Shown here: in pieces, positions 12,401-25,931 of the stretch
Layout: each line of letters begins with the position of its first letter
Position numbering within the stretch: position 1 is the first letter of the stretch
From: Telmatactis stephensoni
Taxonomy: Eukaryota; Cnidaria; Anthozoa; Actiniaria; Isophelliidae
DNA length: 64,000 bases
Direction: 5' to 3'
Assembly: GCA_029948255.1 (NCBI GenBank)
Contig: JALIZF010001681.1
Coordinates: 215,001 to 279,000 of the forward strand
The notes under the pieces: generated by a model
What the model saw: only the letters and a program-made list of their open reading frames with translations
What the model was told of the DNA's origin: nothing
The model's database searches: none
Position numbers and translations under genes: made by a program

Positions 12401-15400
12401 CATTACATATAAATAATTAACAAATTGAAAATTGTTAAAATAAACGTTTTAGATGTTAATGTCGATGTTCTTATGTCGTTATGTCGCTAGTGTGAACCAG
12501 GCCTATAATTAATTTTAATGTTAATTTCCATATCATTAATAAAGTGGCCATGGAATGTTAATTTTCACGATATGAATTTCTAGCAATTTTATCTGTAATA
12601 TTTATTTTTGAAAAACTGTTTATTTGAACAAAAGTCATTACATATAAACAACAAATTGAAAATTGTTACAATAAACTTTCTTTGTGATGTGTTTATAGCC
12701 TGTGTACAGCCGTTTCCCACCCCTCCCCCCCTCACAGGCTAATGTGTTTACAAATTGTTTATATGTTCAGTGGTCCATCGCGTTAATTTCATTTAAATGG
12801 ACATTTTGGCTTGCCTTGCGTTAATTGTCTTCATTTGGAAGTATTTTTGCCCTCGATTCACGTTAATTTAAGTCGCGTTAATTTCCAATACTTAAATTTC
12901 GTAGAGCGTTAATTTCGAGCTTCTTTTCAACGGACACTTCTGTTAAATAAGCTGAGGTATACACTAATTTACAAGCACATTTGGTAATTTCTATAGTTAA
13001 GATCGAACCTTTATAAACAGCTGGCGTAACTTTAATTTTGTTAATTAGTCTTGTCTGAAGACAACAAATTGATTCAGGAAGTTATTTCTCATGACCAAAC
13101 AATAGTCAAAAAATTGCAAGTAATGTTAAATTAAGAACACTAATTTTCACGCGCATTAGTACGTAATTTCTATAGTTAAGATCGAACCTTTATAAACAAC
13201 TGGCGCAACTTTAATTTTGTTAATTAATCTTGTCTGAAGACAACAAATTGAATCAGGAAGTTGTTTCTCATGACCAATAATAATTTAAGTCGCGTTAATT
13301 TCCAATACTTACATTTCGTGCAGCGATAATTTCCTTAAATAAGGTACCACGAAATGCAAAACTTCTGTCGCAAAGGTTCTATTCTTTCTTATATTTCCTA
13401 ATATGAAGGTTTCATGAAAAATATATTGGACGTTATCCCACATTTTCTTCGGTGCGTTAGATATACAATTTTATCTCTATTAAGCGGACCCCTTATTAAG
13501 CGTACACCCTGATTCCAGGTACCGAGATTCCTTCATATATTTACTATAAATCGAGCCTCTTTTCAACGGACACTTCTATTAAGCTGAGGTATACACTAAT
13601 TTTCACGCGCATTGGTACGTAATTTCTATAGTTAAGTTCGAACCTTTATAAACAGCTGGGGCCGGTTGTACGAAGGGTGAATAGCGCTATCCAGCGGATA
13701 AATCCTTATCCAGCGGATAAAATCTATACAAAATCTATACAGTGGATAACTCTTATCCGGTGGATAACTTTATCCAACCTTCGTACAACCGGGCCCTGGT
13801 GTAATTTTGTTAATTAGTCTTGTCTGAAGACAACAAATTGATTCAGGAAGATGTTTCTCATGACCAAAAAATAGTCAAAAAATTGCAAGTAATGTTAAAT
13901 TAAGAATCGGTATTTTGATGATTATTTCCTGGCTAACAATTATCTTAAATGTTCAGCGACGGAAATTTTGTATTATATGGCTGTATATAATCCTTAAATA
14001 TATCATTCTAACCCATGTTTTCATATATGCTCACAGGTACAAAGTGTCCCAATTAATAATATTAGATTTTGTCATCTTTAAAAAATTTTCAAAGTTTTAG
14101 CATATATACTGTTGACGTTCATAAGCTTTAATGTCAGCTTGATGCAAATAATAATGCAAAGACAACAGTCGAGCGGTATAGTCAACAGCTAACTCCTTCT
14201 TTTGCTTCTCCGATCCAATTCCTAGAAGGTTACAATTACCAAAGGCTCACTATCAAGCCATGAGGGCAATCTTAGCAATTGTATTTTTCTGTACAACAGG
14301 GCTGACTACATATTCATACTTTCTACAAGACAGTAAGACATCCAGAAAAGTTCAAGGCCGACATGTGAAAGCTAGTAGCGCTGTTGATACTCGATTTTAC
14401 AAACAAGAACCCCATAAGGGATTTCCCCAAAATGATGGACAAACTGTAAAGACGAAAAGAATTCGACGAGATTCACAACAAGACAGTAAGACATCCAGAA
14501 AAGTTCAAGGCCGACATGTTAGAGCTAGTAATGCTGTTGATACTGGATTTTACAAAAAAGAACCCCATAAGGGATTTCCCCAAAATGGTGGACAAACTGT
14601 AAAGACGAAAAGAATTCGACGAGATTCACAACAAGACAGTACGACATCCAGAAAAGTTCAAGACCGTCATGTTAAAGCTAGTAATGCTGTTAATACTGGA
14701 TTTTACAAACAAGAACCCCATAAGGGATTTCCCCGAAACGGTGGACAAACTGTAAAGACGAAACGAATTCGACGAGATTCACAACAAGACAGTAAGACAT
14801 CCAGAAAAGTTCAAGGCCGACATGTTAGAGCTAGTAATGCTGTTGATACTCGATTTTACAAAAAAGAACCCCATAAGGGATTTCCCCAAAATGGTGGACA
14901 AACTGTAAAGACGAAAAGAATTCGACGAGATTCACAACAAAATGGTACCACCAAGGCAATGACTTCTTCTCCCACAAGAAACATGTCAAACGTGCACTTG
15001 GTTTGCCCAGATGATCAGTTACATCAAAGTTGTCGTCGAAGATGCGAGAGAAACAGAATGGATGGGACTGACCTTCGAGGTTCAATTTTGACATATTGCT
15101 ACTGTGACCCATACTGTGAAAGTTTTAAGGACTGTTGCGCAGATTATGATAAATTCTGTCAAGGAATTGTTATCCAAAGGAAGCTAAACAAGAAATGGAA
15201 CTGCCGTGATGTCACGATCAAAAGATTAATAAACACGAGTAGATCTAGACGGGAATATACCAGTATTAGGGTCGACATATGGATGGTCGACTCCTGCCCC
15301 ATAAACATATCTAATCTAGTACTTCAGACACGATGTGAAAACAATGATCCGATGTCATCCTCCAATTACGCCAATGTGATACCAGTTACAGATAAAAAAG

Positions 15401-18400
15401 GTGAACTCTACAAAAATCGATATTGCGCACTCTGCAATGGCGTCAAAGAAAAAGAAACCAAGAGCTTAGGAGTAACTTTCGATGCCGCATGTTTGCAACG
15501 GCTAAGTCCATACGTGATGAATCAGACGAGTCGGAGACAAAAATTAAGATATGCTTTTAAAAATTGCTTCAGATGGTTACATCTTAATCAAGACCAACAA
15601 GTGAGGGCATGCTTTAAAGCCAAGGAAACATGCGCCATAGCAAATCATCCTGACCAAATAGCATGCGAAACAATGCCCACTAGAATAGTGTACATAATGA
15701 CAAATGAAAAGCGGAAAGGATGGTACTACAAAAATATTTACTGTGCACGATGCAGCAACGTTCACATCAGTAGAATTCTCTGTCATCGTACACGAATTGT
15801 CTATATACTAATGGCTTATGAATCGTTATCTAGATCGTTATCTAGGATGATAGCGGTTGAAAGATACGCAAGTATGTCAATCACGCAAGTATGTCCATAT
15901 GGGAAGGTGTATGACATTTTCTTAGAAACTTGCAGAAAGTCACTTCCATCTCTGAAATTCAAGACATACAATATTGCAGTATGGTTGCTGAACAATAAGA
16001 CTGCAGGCTTGATCAACATTACATATCATTTGCTAATCGACTCTGTCAGTAGGATTCTCGGAGTGGAGACCAAATTTGTCCATGTTCTCGAAAAGCGAAA
16101 AATCCAACGAAACCTTTTCGACCTTTTCGAGGATAATTTAATGAAGTTAACTAACTTTACTCATCCAATAGACATTCATGTTGCTGATGAGACTGTCACT
16201 ATTATCAAAGCGACGGCCAAACGCTTAACCTGTGCAAGAATTGAGCACTTCCATCCCGGAGACTACATGGTTTCGCCAAACTCCGGCAGCGTATACATCA
16301 ACAAGACAGGTGAGCATCTGGCTGAGAAAGAATACTTCGCAAACAAGACCTTAATACAAAATGGAAAATGGGTTCCTGTTGGTACTATTGCAGTTTGCAG
16401 GCAGTACGAAGTTGACAGCTGTGTAAATGGAACTTACATCATTTTGCAAGAACATGAATATGTTATGTTGCCAAACAAGTCCATTTACAGAAATGCATCC
16501 GATACAGTTTACAACGAACAGGACTACATCGAAATGAATGGAAGTATAGTTGTGTGCAGCAATTACTCGAGGGAATACACCATCAAGCAACAAAAATCGC
16601 ACAGCAAGGCTCTAGTCATCCTGACTGGTATTGGTCTGTCGCTGTCTGTTGTGTGCCTTACGTTTGTCCTAGTAACATATTCCTTGTTCGCAGAACTCAG
16701 GACACTACCAGGAATCAACTTGATGAACTTGTCTTCAGCCTTACTAATTGCTCATTTCTTCTGGCTGATTGGATCCAAGCTGTTGGTGGAAACACATCGC
16801 GCCTGCGTTGGAATGGCCGCGATTCTCCATTTTGCCTTCCTTGCTTCCTTTGCATGGATGTCGATTATCGCTTTCAGTACCTGGAGGACTTTTGCAGCAA
16901 GGGGACCCGTAGTTGCTCAAAGAGATAAAAGATCAAGGCACAAGAAAATTCGTCGGGTGCTAGCAATTGGATGGCTTCCAGTTCTTGTTTTTGTTCTGGT
17001 CTGTGTATCGCTTGATCAATCGGGAGTTGTCAGCATCAATTACGGTGGGCCCAAAGTATGCTGGATTAGCAACCACCATGCCAATCTCTACCTGTTTATT
17101 CTCCCAATAGCAGCTTCAGTTCTCTGGAATGCTGTGTTCTTTGGGATGACAGTCAAAGCCATCCATGAATCTACAAAGGAAGCGAGGAGGGCTACAAGTC
17201 AGCAAGAGAACCAACACAAATTCCGTGTGTACGTCAAGATAGCAGCTCTAATGGGATTCACGTGGATCTTTGGTTTCCTGGCCTTACTGGTATCAGAGTA
17301 CTTCCAGTATCCTTTCGTCATCTTCAGTTCGCTCCAAGGTCTCTACATTACTGTTGCTTTTACTTTCAATACAAGAACCATGAAGATGTACCAGGAAAAA
17401 GTATGTGGAGACAAATCGGCGACACTGCCCGAAAATCAGATTGGTACAGCAACAAGTAAGGTTTAAAAAGGATACAACAACAACGGTGGTTGACCAGCAC
17501 GTTTTGACTACTTAAAGAATAAATAGAGACAAAAAAGACTTAAGTATTTAACATCGGGGTAACTTGTAAACTCGAGATGTATGAGTGCGAAGATGCACTG
17601 TTAGTTCCTTCACTTCATCACTTCAATCTTCGTCTATTTAAAGGTTAAGCTACTTACATGGGCAAGATTAGAGAGAGAGAGAGACTGGAGAGAGAGAGAG
17701 GGAGAGAGAGAGAAACGAATTAAATAACTAGCGAGTACGAACACAAAATACGCACATAATAAAGTTATATGCTATAGAAGTAGTACTGTGCTGGCTGACC
17801 GTTACTTTGGATCAGTACGGAATTAGCAGTCGTGCTCATGGAATTCAAAGGACTATCAGGACTTCCAGTTGGATCACGATCGTCACTTCCAAATCGTGTT
17901 ATAATCGGAATCGAAATCCTTAACTCAAAAACAATATCATATATTGATGACACTATTTATTGGACTTCCTGTTGTTGCATAGGGAGGACAATTAGTGACA
18001 ATCCTGGGTTAAAATAACACAAATAAATATTGACTGTAAGATAGATATAGATGAACTTTTTTAGAGTAAAAATATCAGTATTAAAAGCTAAAAAGTAAAA
18101 GTTAAAAAAGACTACTGTACATGTTTGCCGAGTGAAAGTGAGAGTCAAAAACTTCCCTTTTAACTTATGCAGAGAGTTGATGGTTCTAATTTCACTGGGG
18201 AGATGATAGAGAGATAGAATATTGAAGCATAAATATGATATTGAAGTACTGTAGGTACGATTGACAAATTAGAACAAGAAAAATGTAGTTAAGAAGTGTT
18301 AATCAACTAGATATTCAAGTTTGTAGAACTGTATTCCGAAAATACAAATAAAATCATCTTGTGTGAACCAATAAATTATCATACGCCATTATTTGATCTC

Positions 18401-21400
18401 GGCTTTTCAGCTGGTGTTGCCCAATTGAGAATTCAAGCCATACTTGATGGAAAAAAAACATGTGTTCTTAGTGATGTCTGACCCATACAGAAAGAAAGTG
18501 TAAGATGCAAGAGACGAATGGAAAACCAAAGGCAAGAAGTAGTAAGTGGATGTTTTAGAAATTACGATCATCTTTGTTTTGAATTAAGTATGCTACAAGC
18601 GCTAAAGCTTGATTTGCTAGTGAAATCACACATGCAGATGGATAACAAATTATGTTCAATACTTGCAATTGAGCTACTGTCACTCGGCGATTCAAAATAG
18701 TTTTCATTATCAAAAGATTCTCTCACATCACTTTAGCATCCTTCGCTACTTTCCGCCATGTTGTTTTCTACTTCAAGTTCCGACCACTTACGTCATGACC
18801 GGAAATGCATAGCGATTGGTCAGTTTCTATTAATCGCGTGTGAATTAAATTACGTTCAAAAGTGATTATTCATGCACGCGCCCTGAGATATACCTAATTC
18901 AAAAAAGGTTGTCAGAGCCAAAGGCGATAGGCGATAAGCTGGGTCATTCCTTGACTCATAGTTAGGGTTTCCTATTTGTTTCTACCAATAAATTATAGTA
19001 CGCAGATAATTATATCTAAAGTTCTGAGCAAATCGAATAGAGAAACAGATTATTTTTATTCGATCTTGGGTCTTCAGAGTAGGGACGACCTATGTCCTAT
19101 GTCCTATGGCCTTTGATTATGACATCATTATTTGGAAGATATATGTATATAGCTATTTCAAAAAAGGTTGATGAGGCGAATAGCGAATGGCGATTGGTGA
19201 TTGCACGACCGAAAGGAAATTTGGGGTAACAAGAATTGCTTCATTTTCATTAATTAAATACCCAAGCAATGCTGGTACCATGCAGTAAAGACCTTATTGG
19301 ACAAAGTGGTCGATAGGCGATTCATATCCGCTCCAGATAGCAGTCTAATAGCGTGACCACAATTCCTTTCGGTCGTCCAATCGCCGTTCGCCCTGTCACC
19401 CTTTTTTGAAAAGCTATATATGTAATATCACCGTAAGTCTTGTTTTTTTTTTCTGAATCGGAACCTTACTATACCCCTTGCTTCGTCATGCAATAAACTC
19501 TTGGTTCTTGTCGTGAAAGTGTTTTAAAATCTAAACACGCTGTTACACGGTGTAATTTTTTGATTCTGAACTCGTCTTGCAATGTCATTGCATGCGAAAC
19601 AAGTTGCCCGCCAGCCATTGCAGACTGTAACATACCATGCATTGCAGAAAATCATTGCACCAATGGTTCAAGTCCTATCTCTCCGATCGTTCACAACGTT
19701 TGTTTCTATAAATGGCTCATCATCAGACACCCCTGATCTAGATTGTGGAGTACCGCAAGGTTCTGTTCTTGGCCCATTTTTATATCTATTCTACACCTCC
19801 CCAGTGGCTGATACTCTTCGAAATCATAATATATCCTTCCATCTTTATGCCGATGACATGCAATTATACTTACCTTTCTCCTGTAATGATGATAATTCCC
19901 TTATTGGAAATGCTATGAAAGAATTGAAGTCTGCCTAAATGAAATTGGTAACTGGATGACTTTGAACAAACTTAAATTAAATAAAGACAAAACTGAATTT
20001 CTTCTTCTTTCTTCCAAGCATAATCCACAGTGTTCTCTTCCTGTTCTTCACTTTGGCAACGACTTATAATTAATTAATTAAACCATCTTCACAAGCTAGA
20101 AATATTGGCGTTAGTTTTGATTCCACCTTATCCATGATCCCTCATCATGTTAACAATATATGCAAGACCTCATTCTATCATCTCCGTAACATAGCAAGAA
20201 TTCGCAAGTTTATCTCCTTCAAAACCACAGAAACGCTTGTCCACGCTTTCATTACTTCTAAACTTGATCACTGCAACTCTCTTCTTCATAGACTTCCCAA
20301 GAATTTACTTCAAAAACTCCAGTCTGTTCACAATGCTGCATGCTGCTCGTCTTATTACCTTATCACGGAAGCATCACCACATCACACCTGTGCTTATTAA
20401 TCTACATTGGCTCCCTATTGAGGAACGGATTAAATATAATATAGTTCTCCTTACCTTCAAATCGCTATATGGTCTGACGCCTTCCTATGTTAGTGACATG
20501 ATTTCCAGACATAAACCAACTCGAAACCTTCGTTCTTCGTCTGAGATGCTGTTGGCCTCAAGACCCTATCGTCTTAAATCATATGGTTTTCGCTCTCTTT
20601 CTGTTGCTGGACCAGTACTTTGGAATTCATTCAGCCATCATCTAGAAGATCAATTTCCAGTCTATCTTCCTTCAAAACTGAACTCAAAACTTACCTTTTT
20701 AAATTAGCTTTTTGTTTGTAGATTTATTTTAATATCCTATAATCCTAGCACTTAGAACAGACTTGAATAAGCGCTATAATAATTATATTATTATTGTTAT
20801 TATCGTGTTAACTTTATATCACCGTGCAGAAACACCTATATACCACGAAATGCAAAGCGTCTGTCGCAAAGGTTCTATTCTTCCTTATTTCCTAATATCA
20901 ATGTTTCATGAAAAATATATTGGAAGGCTAGGTATATACTAATTTACAAGCACATTTGGTAATTTCTATAGATAAGATCGAACCTTTATAAACAGCTGGC
21001 GTGACTTTAATTTTTTTAATTAATCTGGTCTGACAACAACAACTTGATTCAGGAAGATGTTTCTTATGACCAAAATTGTCAAAAAATTGCAAGTAATGTT
21101 AAATTAAGAATCGGTATTTTGATGATTATTTCCTGGCTAACAATTATCTTAAAAGTTTCAGCGACAGAAATTTTGTCTATGACTGTATATAATCCTTAAA
21201 TATATCATTCTAGCCCATGTATACATATATGCTCACAGGTGCAAAGTTTCCCAATTAATAATATATTAAAAAAATTCAGAGTTTTAGCATACACTGTTGA
21301 CGTTTATAAGCTTTAATGTCATTAATGCAAAGACAACTGTCGAACGGTAGAGTCAACAGCTAACTCCTTCTTTTCTGCCTCCGATCCAATTCCAAAGCCA

Positions 21401-24366
21401 TGAGGGCAATCTTAGCAGTTGTATTTTTCTGTACAACAGGGCTGACTACATATTCATACTTTCTACAAGACAATAAGACATCTAGAAAAGTTCAAGACCG
21501 TCATGTTAAAGCTAGTAGCGCTGTTGGTACTCGATTTTACAAACAAGAACCCCATAAGGGATTTCCCCAAAATGGTGGACAAACTGTAAAGACGAAAAGA
21601 ATTCGACGAGATTCACAACAAAATGGTACCACCAAGGCAACGACTTCTTCTCCAACGAGAAACATAACAAACGTGGTTTGCCCAGATAATTTTCATCAAA
21701 GTTGTCGTCGAAGATGCGAGAGCAACAGAATGGAGGGAACACATCTAGGAGATCCAGAAATCATTCCATATTGCCACTGTGACCCATACTGTGAAAGTTT
21801 TAAGGATTGTTGCGCAGATTATGATAAATTTTGCCGAGGAATAGTTATCCAGAAAAAGCTAACCAAGAAATGGAACTGCCGTAATGTCACGATCAAAGGA
21901 TTAAAAGACAGGAGTAGTTCTAGACGGGAATATACCAGTATTAGGGTCAACATATGGATGGTCGACTCCTGCCCCATAAACATATCTAAGCTAGTACTTC
22001 AGACACGATGTGAAAACAATGATCCGATGTCATCGTCCAATTACGCCAATGTGATACCTGTTACAGATAAAAAAGGTGAACTCTACAAAAATCGATATTG
22101 CGCACTCTGCAATGGCGTCAAAGAAAAAGAAATCAAGAGCTTAGGAGTAAGTTTCAATGGATGTTTGCCATGGCTAAGTGGATACGTGATGAATCAGATG
22201 AGTCGAAGACAAAAATTAGCATATGGTTTTAAAAATTGCTACCTTAGATGGTTACATCTTAATCGAGACCAGCAAGCGAGGGCATGCTTTAAAGCCAAGC
22301 AAACATGCGCAATAGCAAATCACCCTGACCAAATAGCATGTGAAACATTGCCCACTAGAATAGTGTACATAAATGACAAATGAAAAGCGGAAAGGATGGT
22401 ACTACAAAAATATTTACTGTGCACGATGCAGCAACGTTCACATCAGTAGAATTCTCTGTCACCTTCAACAAAACGACGCTGATACAGAAATCAGTTTGTC
22501 CCCTTTGACAGCAATTATAAAGATTGATAACGTGTATGGCAACACTCAGCATGAAAGACACGCAAGAATGTTAACCACTGATTGTCCACATGGTGAGGTG
22601 TATGACATTTTCTTAGAAACTTGCAGAAAGTCACTTCAGTTTCCTTCCACGAAATCTCTGAAACTCAAGAAATACAATATTGCAGTGTGGCTGCTGAGCA
22701 ATAAGACTGCAGGCTTTATCAACATTACATATCATTTGCTAATCGACTCTTTCAGTAGGTTTCTCGGGGTGGAGACCAAATTTGTCCATGTTCTCGAAAA
22801 GCGAAAAATTCAACAAAACCTTATTGTAGCAATTTTCAACTTCAACAAAAATACTGCGAAAAAGGAAAAAGCTGTTCCTTATGAGGATAATTTAATGAAG
22901 TTAACTAGCTTTACTCATCCAATAGGCATTCATGTTGCCAATGAGACTGTCACTATTATCAAAGCGACGGCCAAACGCTTAACCTGTGCAAGAATTGAGC
23001 ACTTCCATCCTGGAGACTACATGGTTTCGCCAAACTCAACAAGCGTATACATCAACAAGACAGGTGAGCATCTGGCTGAGAAAGAATACTTCGAAAACAA
23101 GACTTTACTACAAAATGGTAAATGGGTTCCTGTTGGTACCATTGCAGTTTGCAGGCAGTACGTAGTTGACAGCTGTGTAAATGGAACTCACATCACTTTG
23201 CAAGAACATGAATATCTCATGTTGCCAAACAAGTCCATTTACAGAAATGCATCTGATACCGTTTACAACGAAGGGGACTACATCGAAATAAATGGGAGTA
23301 TAGTTGTGTGCAGCAATTACTCAAGGGAATATACCATCAAGCAACAATCATCCAACACTCTGCACAGCAAAGCTCTGGTCATCCTGACTGGTATTGGTCT
23401 GTCGTTGTCTGTTGTCTGCCTTACGTTTGTTCTAGTAACATATTCCTTGTTCGCAGAACTCTGAACACTACCAGGAATCAACTTGATGAACTTGTCTTCA
23501 GCCTTACTAATTGCTCATTTCTTCTGGCTGATTGGATCCAAGCTGTTGGTGGAAACACATCGCGCCTGCGTTGGAATGGCCGCGATTCTCCATTTTGCCT
23601 TCCTTGCTTCCTTTGCATGGATGTCGATTATCGCTTTCAGTACCTGGATGACTTTTGCAGCAAGGGCTCCCGTAGTTGCTCAAAGAGATAAAAGATCAAG
23701 GCACAAGAAAATTCGTCGGGTGCTAGCAATTGGATGGCTTCCCGTTCTTGTTTTTGTTCTGGTCTGTGTATCACTTGATCAATCGGGAATTGTCAGCGTC
23801 AATTATGGTGGGCCCAAAGTATGCTGGATTAGCAACCACCGTGCTAATCTCTACCTGTTTATTCTCCCAATAGCAGCTTCAGTTCTCTGGAATGCTGTGT
23901 TCTTTGGGATGACAGTCAAAGCCATCCATAAATCTACAAAGGAAGCGAGAAGGGCTACAAGTCAGCAAGAGAACCAACCTGACAAATTCCGTGTGTACGT
24001 CAAGATAGCAGCTCTAATGGGATTCACGTGGATCTTTGGTTTCCTGGCCTTACTGGTATCAGAGTACTTCCAGTACCCTTTTGTCATCTTCAGTTCGCTT
24101 CAAGGTCTCTACATTGCCGTTGCTTTTACTTTCAATACAAGAACCATGAAGATGTACCAGGAAAAAGTATGTGGAGACAAATCGGCGACACTGCCCGAAA
24201 ATCAGATTGGTACAGCAACAAGTAAGGTTTAAAACGAATACAACAACAACAGTGGTGCACCAGCACGTTTTGACTACTTAAAGAATAATTAGAGACAAAA
24301 AAGACTTAAGTATTTAACATCGGGGTAACTTGTAAAGTCGAGATGCATGAGTTTGAAGATGCACTG

Positions 24367-24430
<64 letters not shown>

Positions 24431-25878
24431 TGAATGAATGAATGAATCACTTTTATTTAAACACGGTAGTTCCTTAAGTTGGTATACTTCTTTACAAGGA
24501 AGCCGTAATATGATAATATAGAAAATCCATTCAATAAAATATTCTATGTGATATGTACATTATATGTATATTAATTTCCATTAGTAAAAAAAAAAAATGA
24601 TACTTTAAGAATTTAAAATTAATGTAATACAATTAATCATGGATTCGAATTCAAGAAAATTCAGATAAAAATATATCGTGGAAAAATCTATATGAATGTC
24701 AGTTGATGTTTCTGACGTCAATCAACGGATGTTTTACCCGAAGTCAGTTTCTTTTTCAAATTTGTTTTTGATTTAGATGACTTTACGTCATTGGGAAGGG
24801 AATTCCATAATCTTGCACCTCTATACGAAAAAGACGCTTTTCCATATTCTGTTTTGGGATTAAAATCAACTATTACATTATATTCATTTCCTCGTAACCG
24901 AGATTTGAATGCGTTGATTTCTGAACATTTTGGGAAAAGGTCTCTTAAATATTTTGGCGTCTTATGATTAATTGTATCATACATTATTAAGCTTAGATGT
25001 TTTTCTCTTCTTGATTCCAAGTTATCCCAATTCAATGAATTTAATATATCTTTTGATCGAACATCATAACCTTGAAAAGTAATAATACGGGCTGCACGAT
25101 TTTGTAGCTTTTGAACTCTGGTTGCCAGCTCTTTATTAAGGTTGCCCCATACTACATCACAATAGTCGAAAACTGGCTGAATAAGCGCATTATATATCAG
25201 TTTTAGGATATCAAGTGATACATAATCACGTGCCTGTTTCAGACCACTGATTGATCGACTTACTTTTGTACAAAGCTGATTGATGTGTTCGACCCACTGG
25301 AGGTTTTCATCCAAGTAAACTCCGAGATATTTGGTTGATTTAACCCTCTTAGTTTCTTTATCGCCTATAGTAATTGGGATAACCCGGCCCAAGTTGCTTA
25401 GTCTGAATTCCGTACCAAAGACCATATATTCAGTTTTAGTGACATTAAGGCTCAGTTTGTTTGCTAGTAGCCAGTGTCCAGAGAGAGAGAGAGAGAGAGA
25501 ATGAATGAATGAATGAATGAATGCACCTTTATTTCAATACGATAATTTCAAAAGTTAAAAACTTCTTTACATGAAAGTCGTATGGTAAAAATGTATAAAT
25601 ATACAATAAATATAAAATATTGAATGATTAAGGAAACAATAGTTACTCAAAGACAAAAAGAACAAGTTATGGAGCACTGTCAGATAGCCACTTATCAAGA
25701 TTTCTCTTAAAGCTGTTTCTGGTAGTTGAGGATCTCACTTCAGGTGGAAGTGAATTCCACGCTATAGCTCCTCTGTACGAGAAACTGCTTTTAAAGAAAT
25801 CTGTCTTTGGTACGTGCTTAATTTCTAATTTACTACTATCCCTGAGCATTGCTTTATAACCATTTGAATCCTTAGCTT

Positions 25879-25931
<53 letters not shown>

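Larger units (their letters stand above)
11398..19656 (+). repeat. duplicated unit A (receptor gene A with flanks)
   Basis: The 5' flank (from about 11409), the receptor gene and the 3' flank (to about 19656) are shared with unit C (27665-33626). The central parts are also shared with unit B (20843-27058). Short sub-duplications of the sequence around TTTCTATAGTTAAGATCGAACC recur at about 12961, 13139 and 13593. Boundaries are approximate and judged by eye. Confidence 0.75.

Noticed and set aside
16540..16600. GPS autoproteolysis site expected before TM1 in adhesion receptors
   Set aside because: No Cys-rich box with H-L-(S/T) is present. The segment [13 protein letters not shown] is too different to call.
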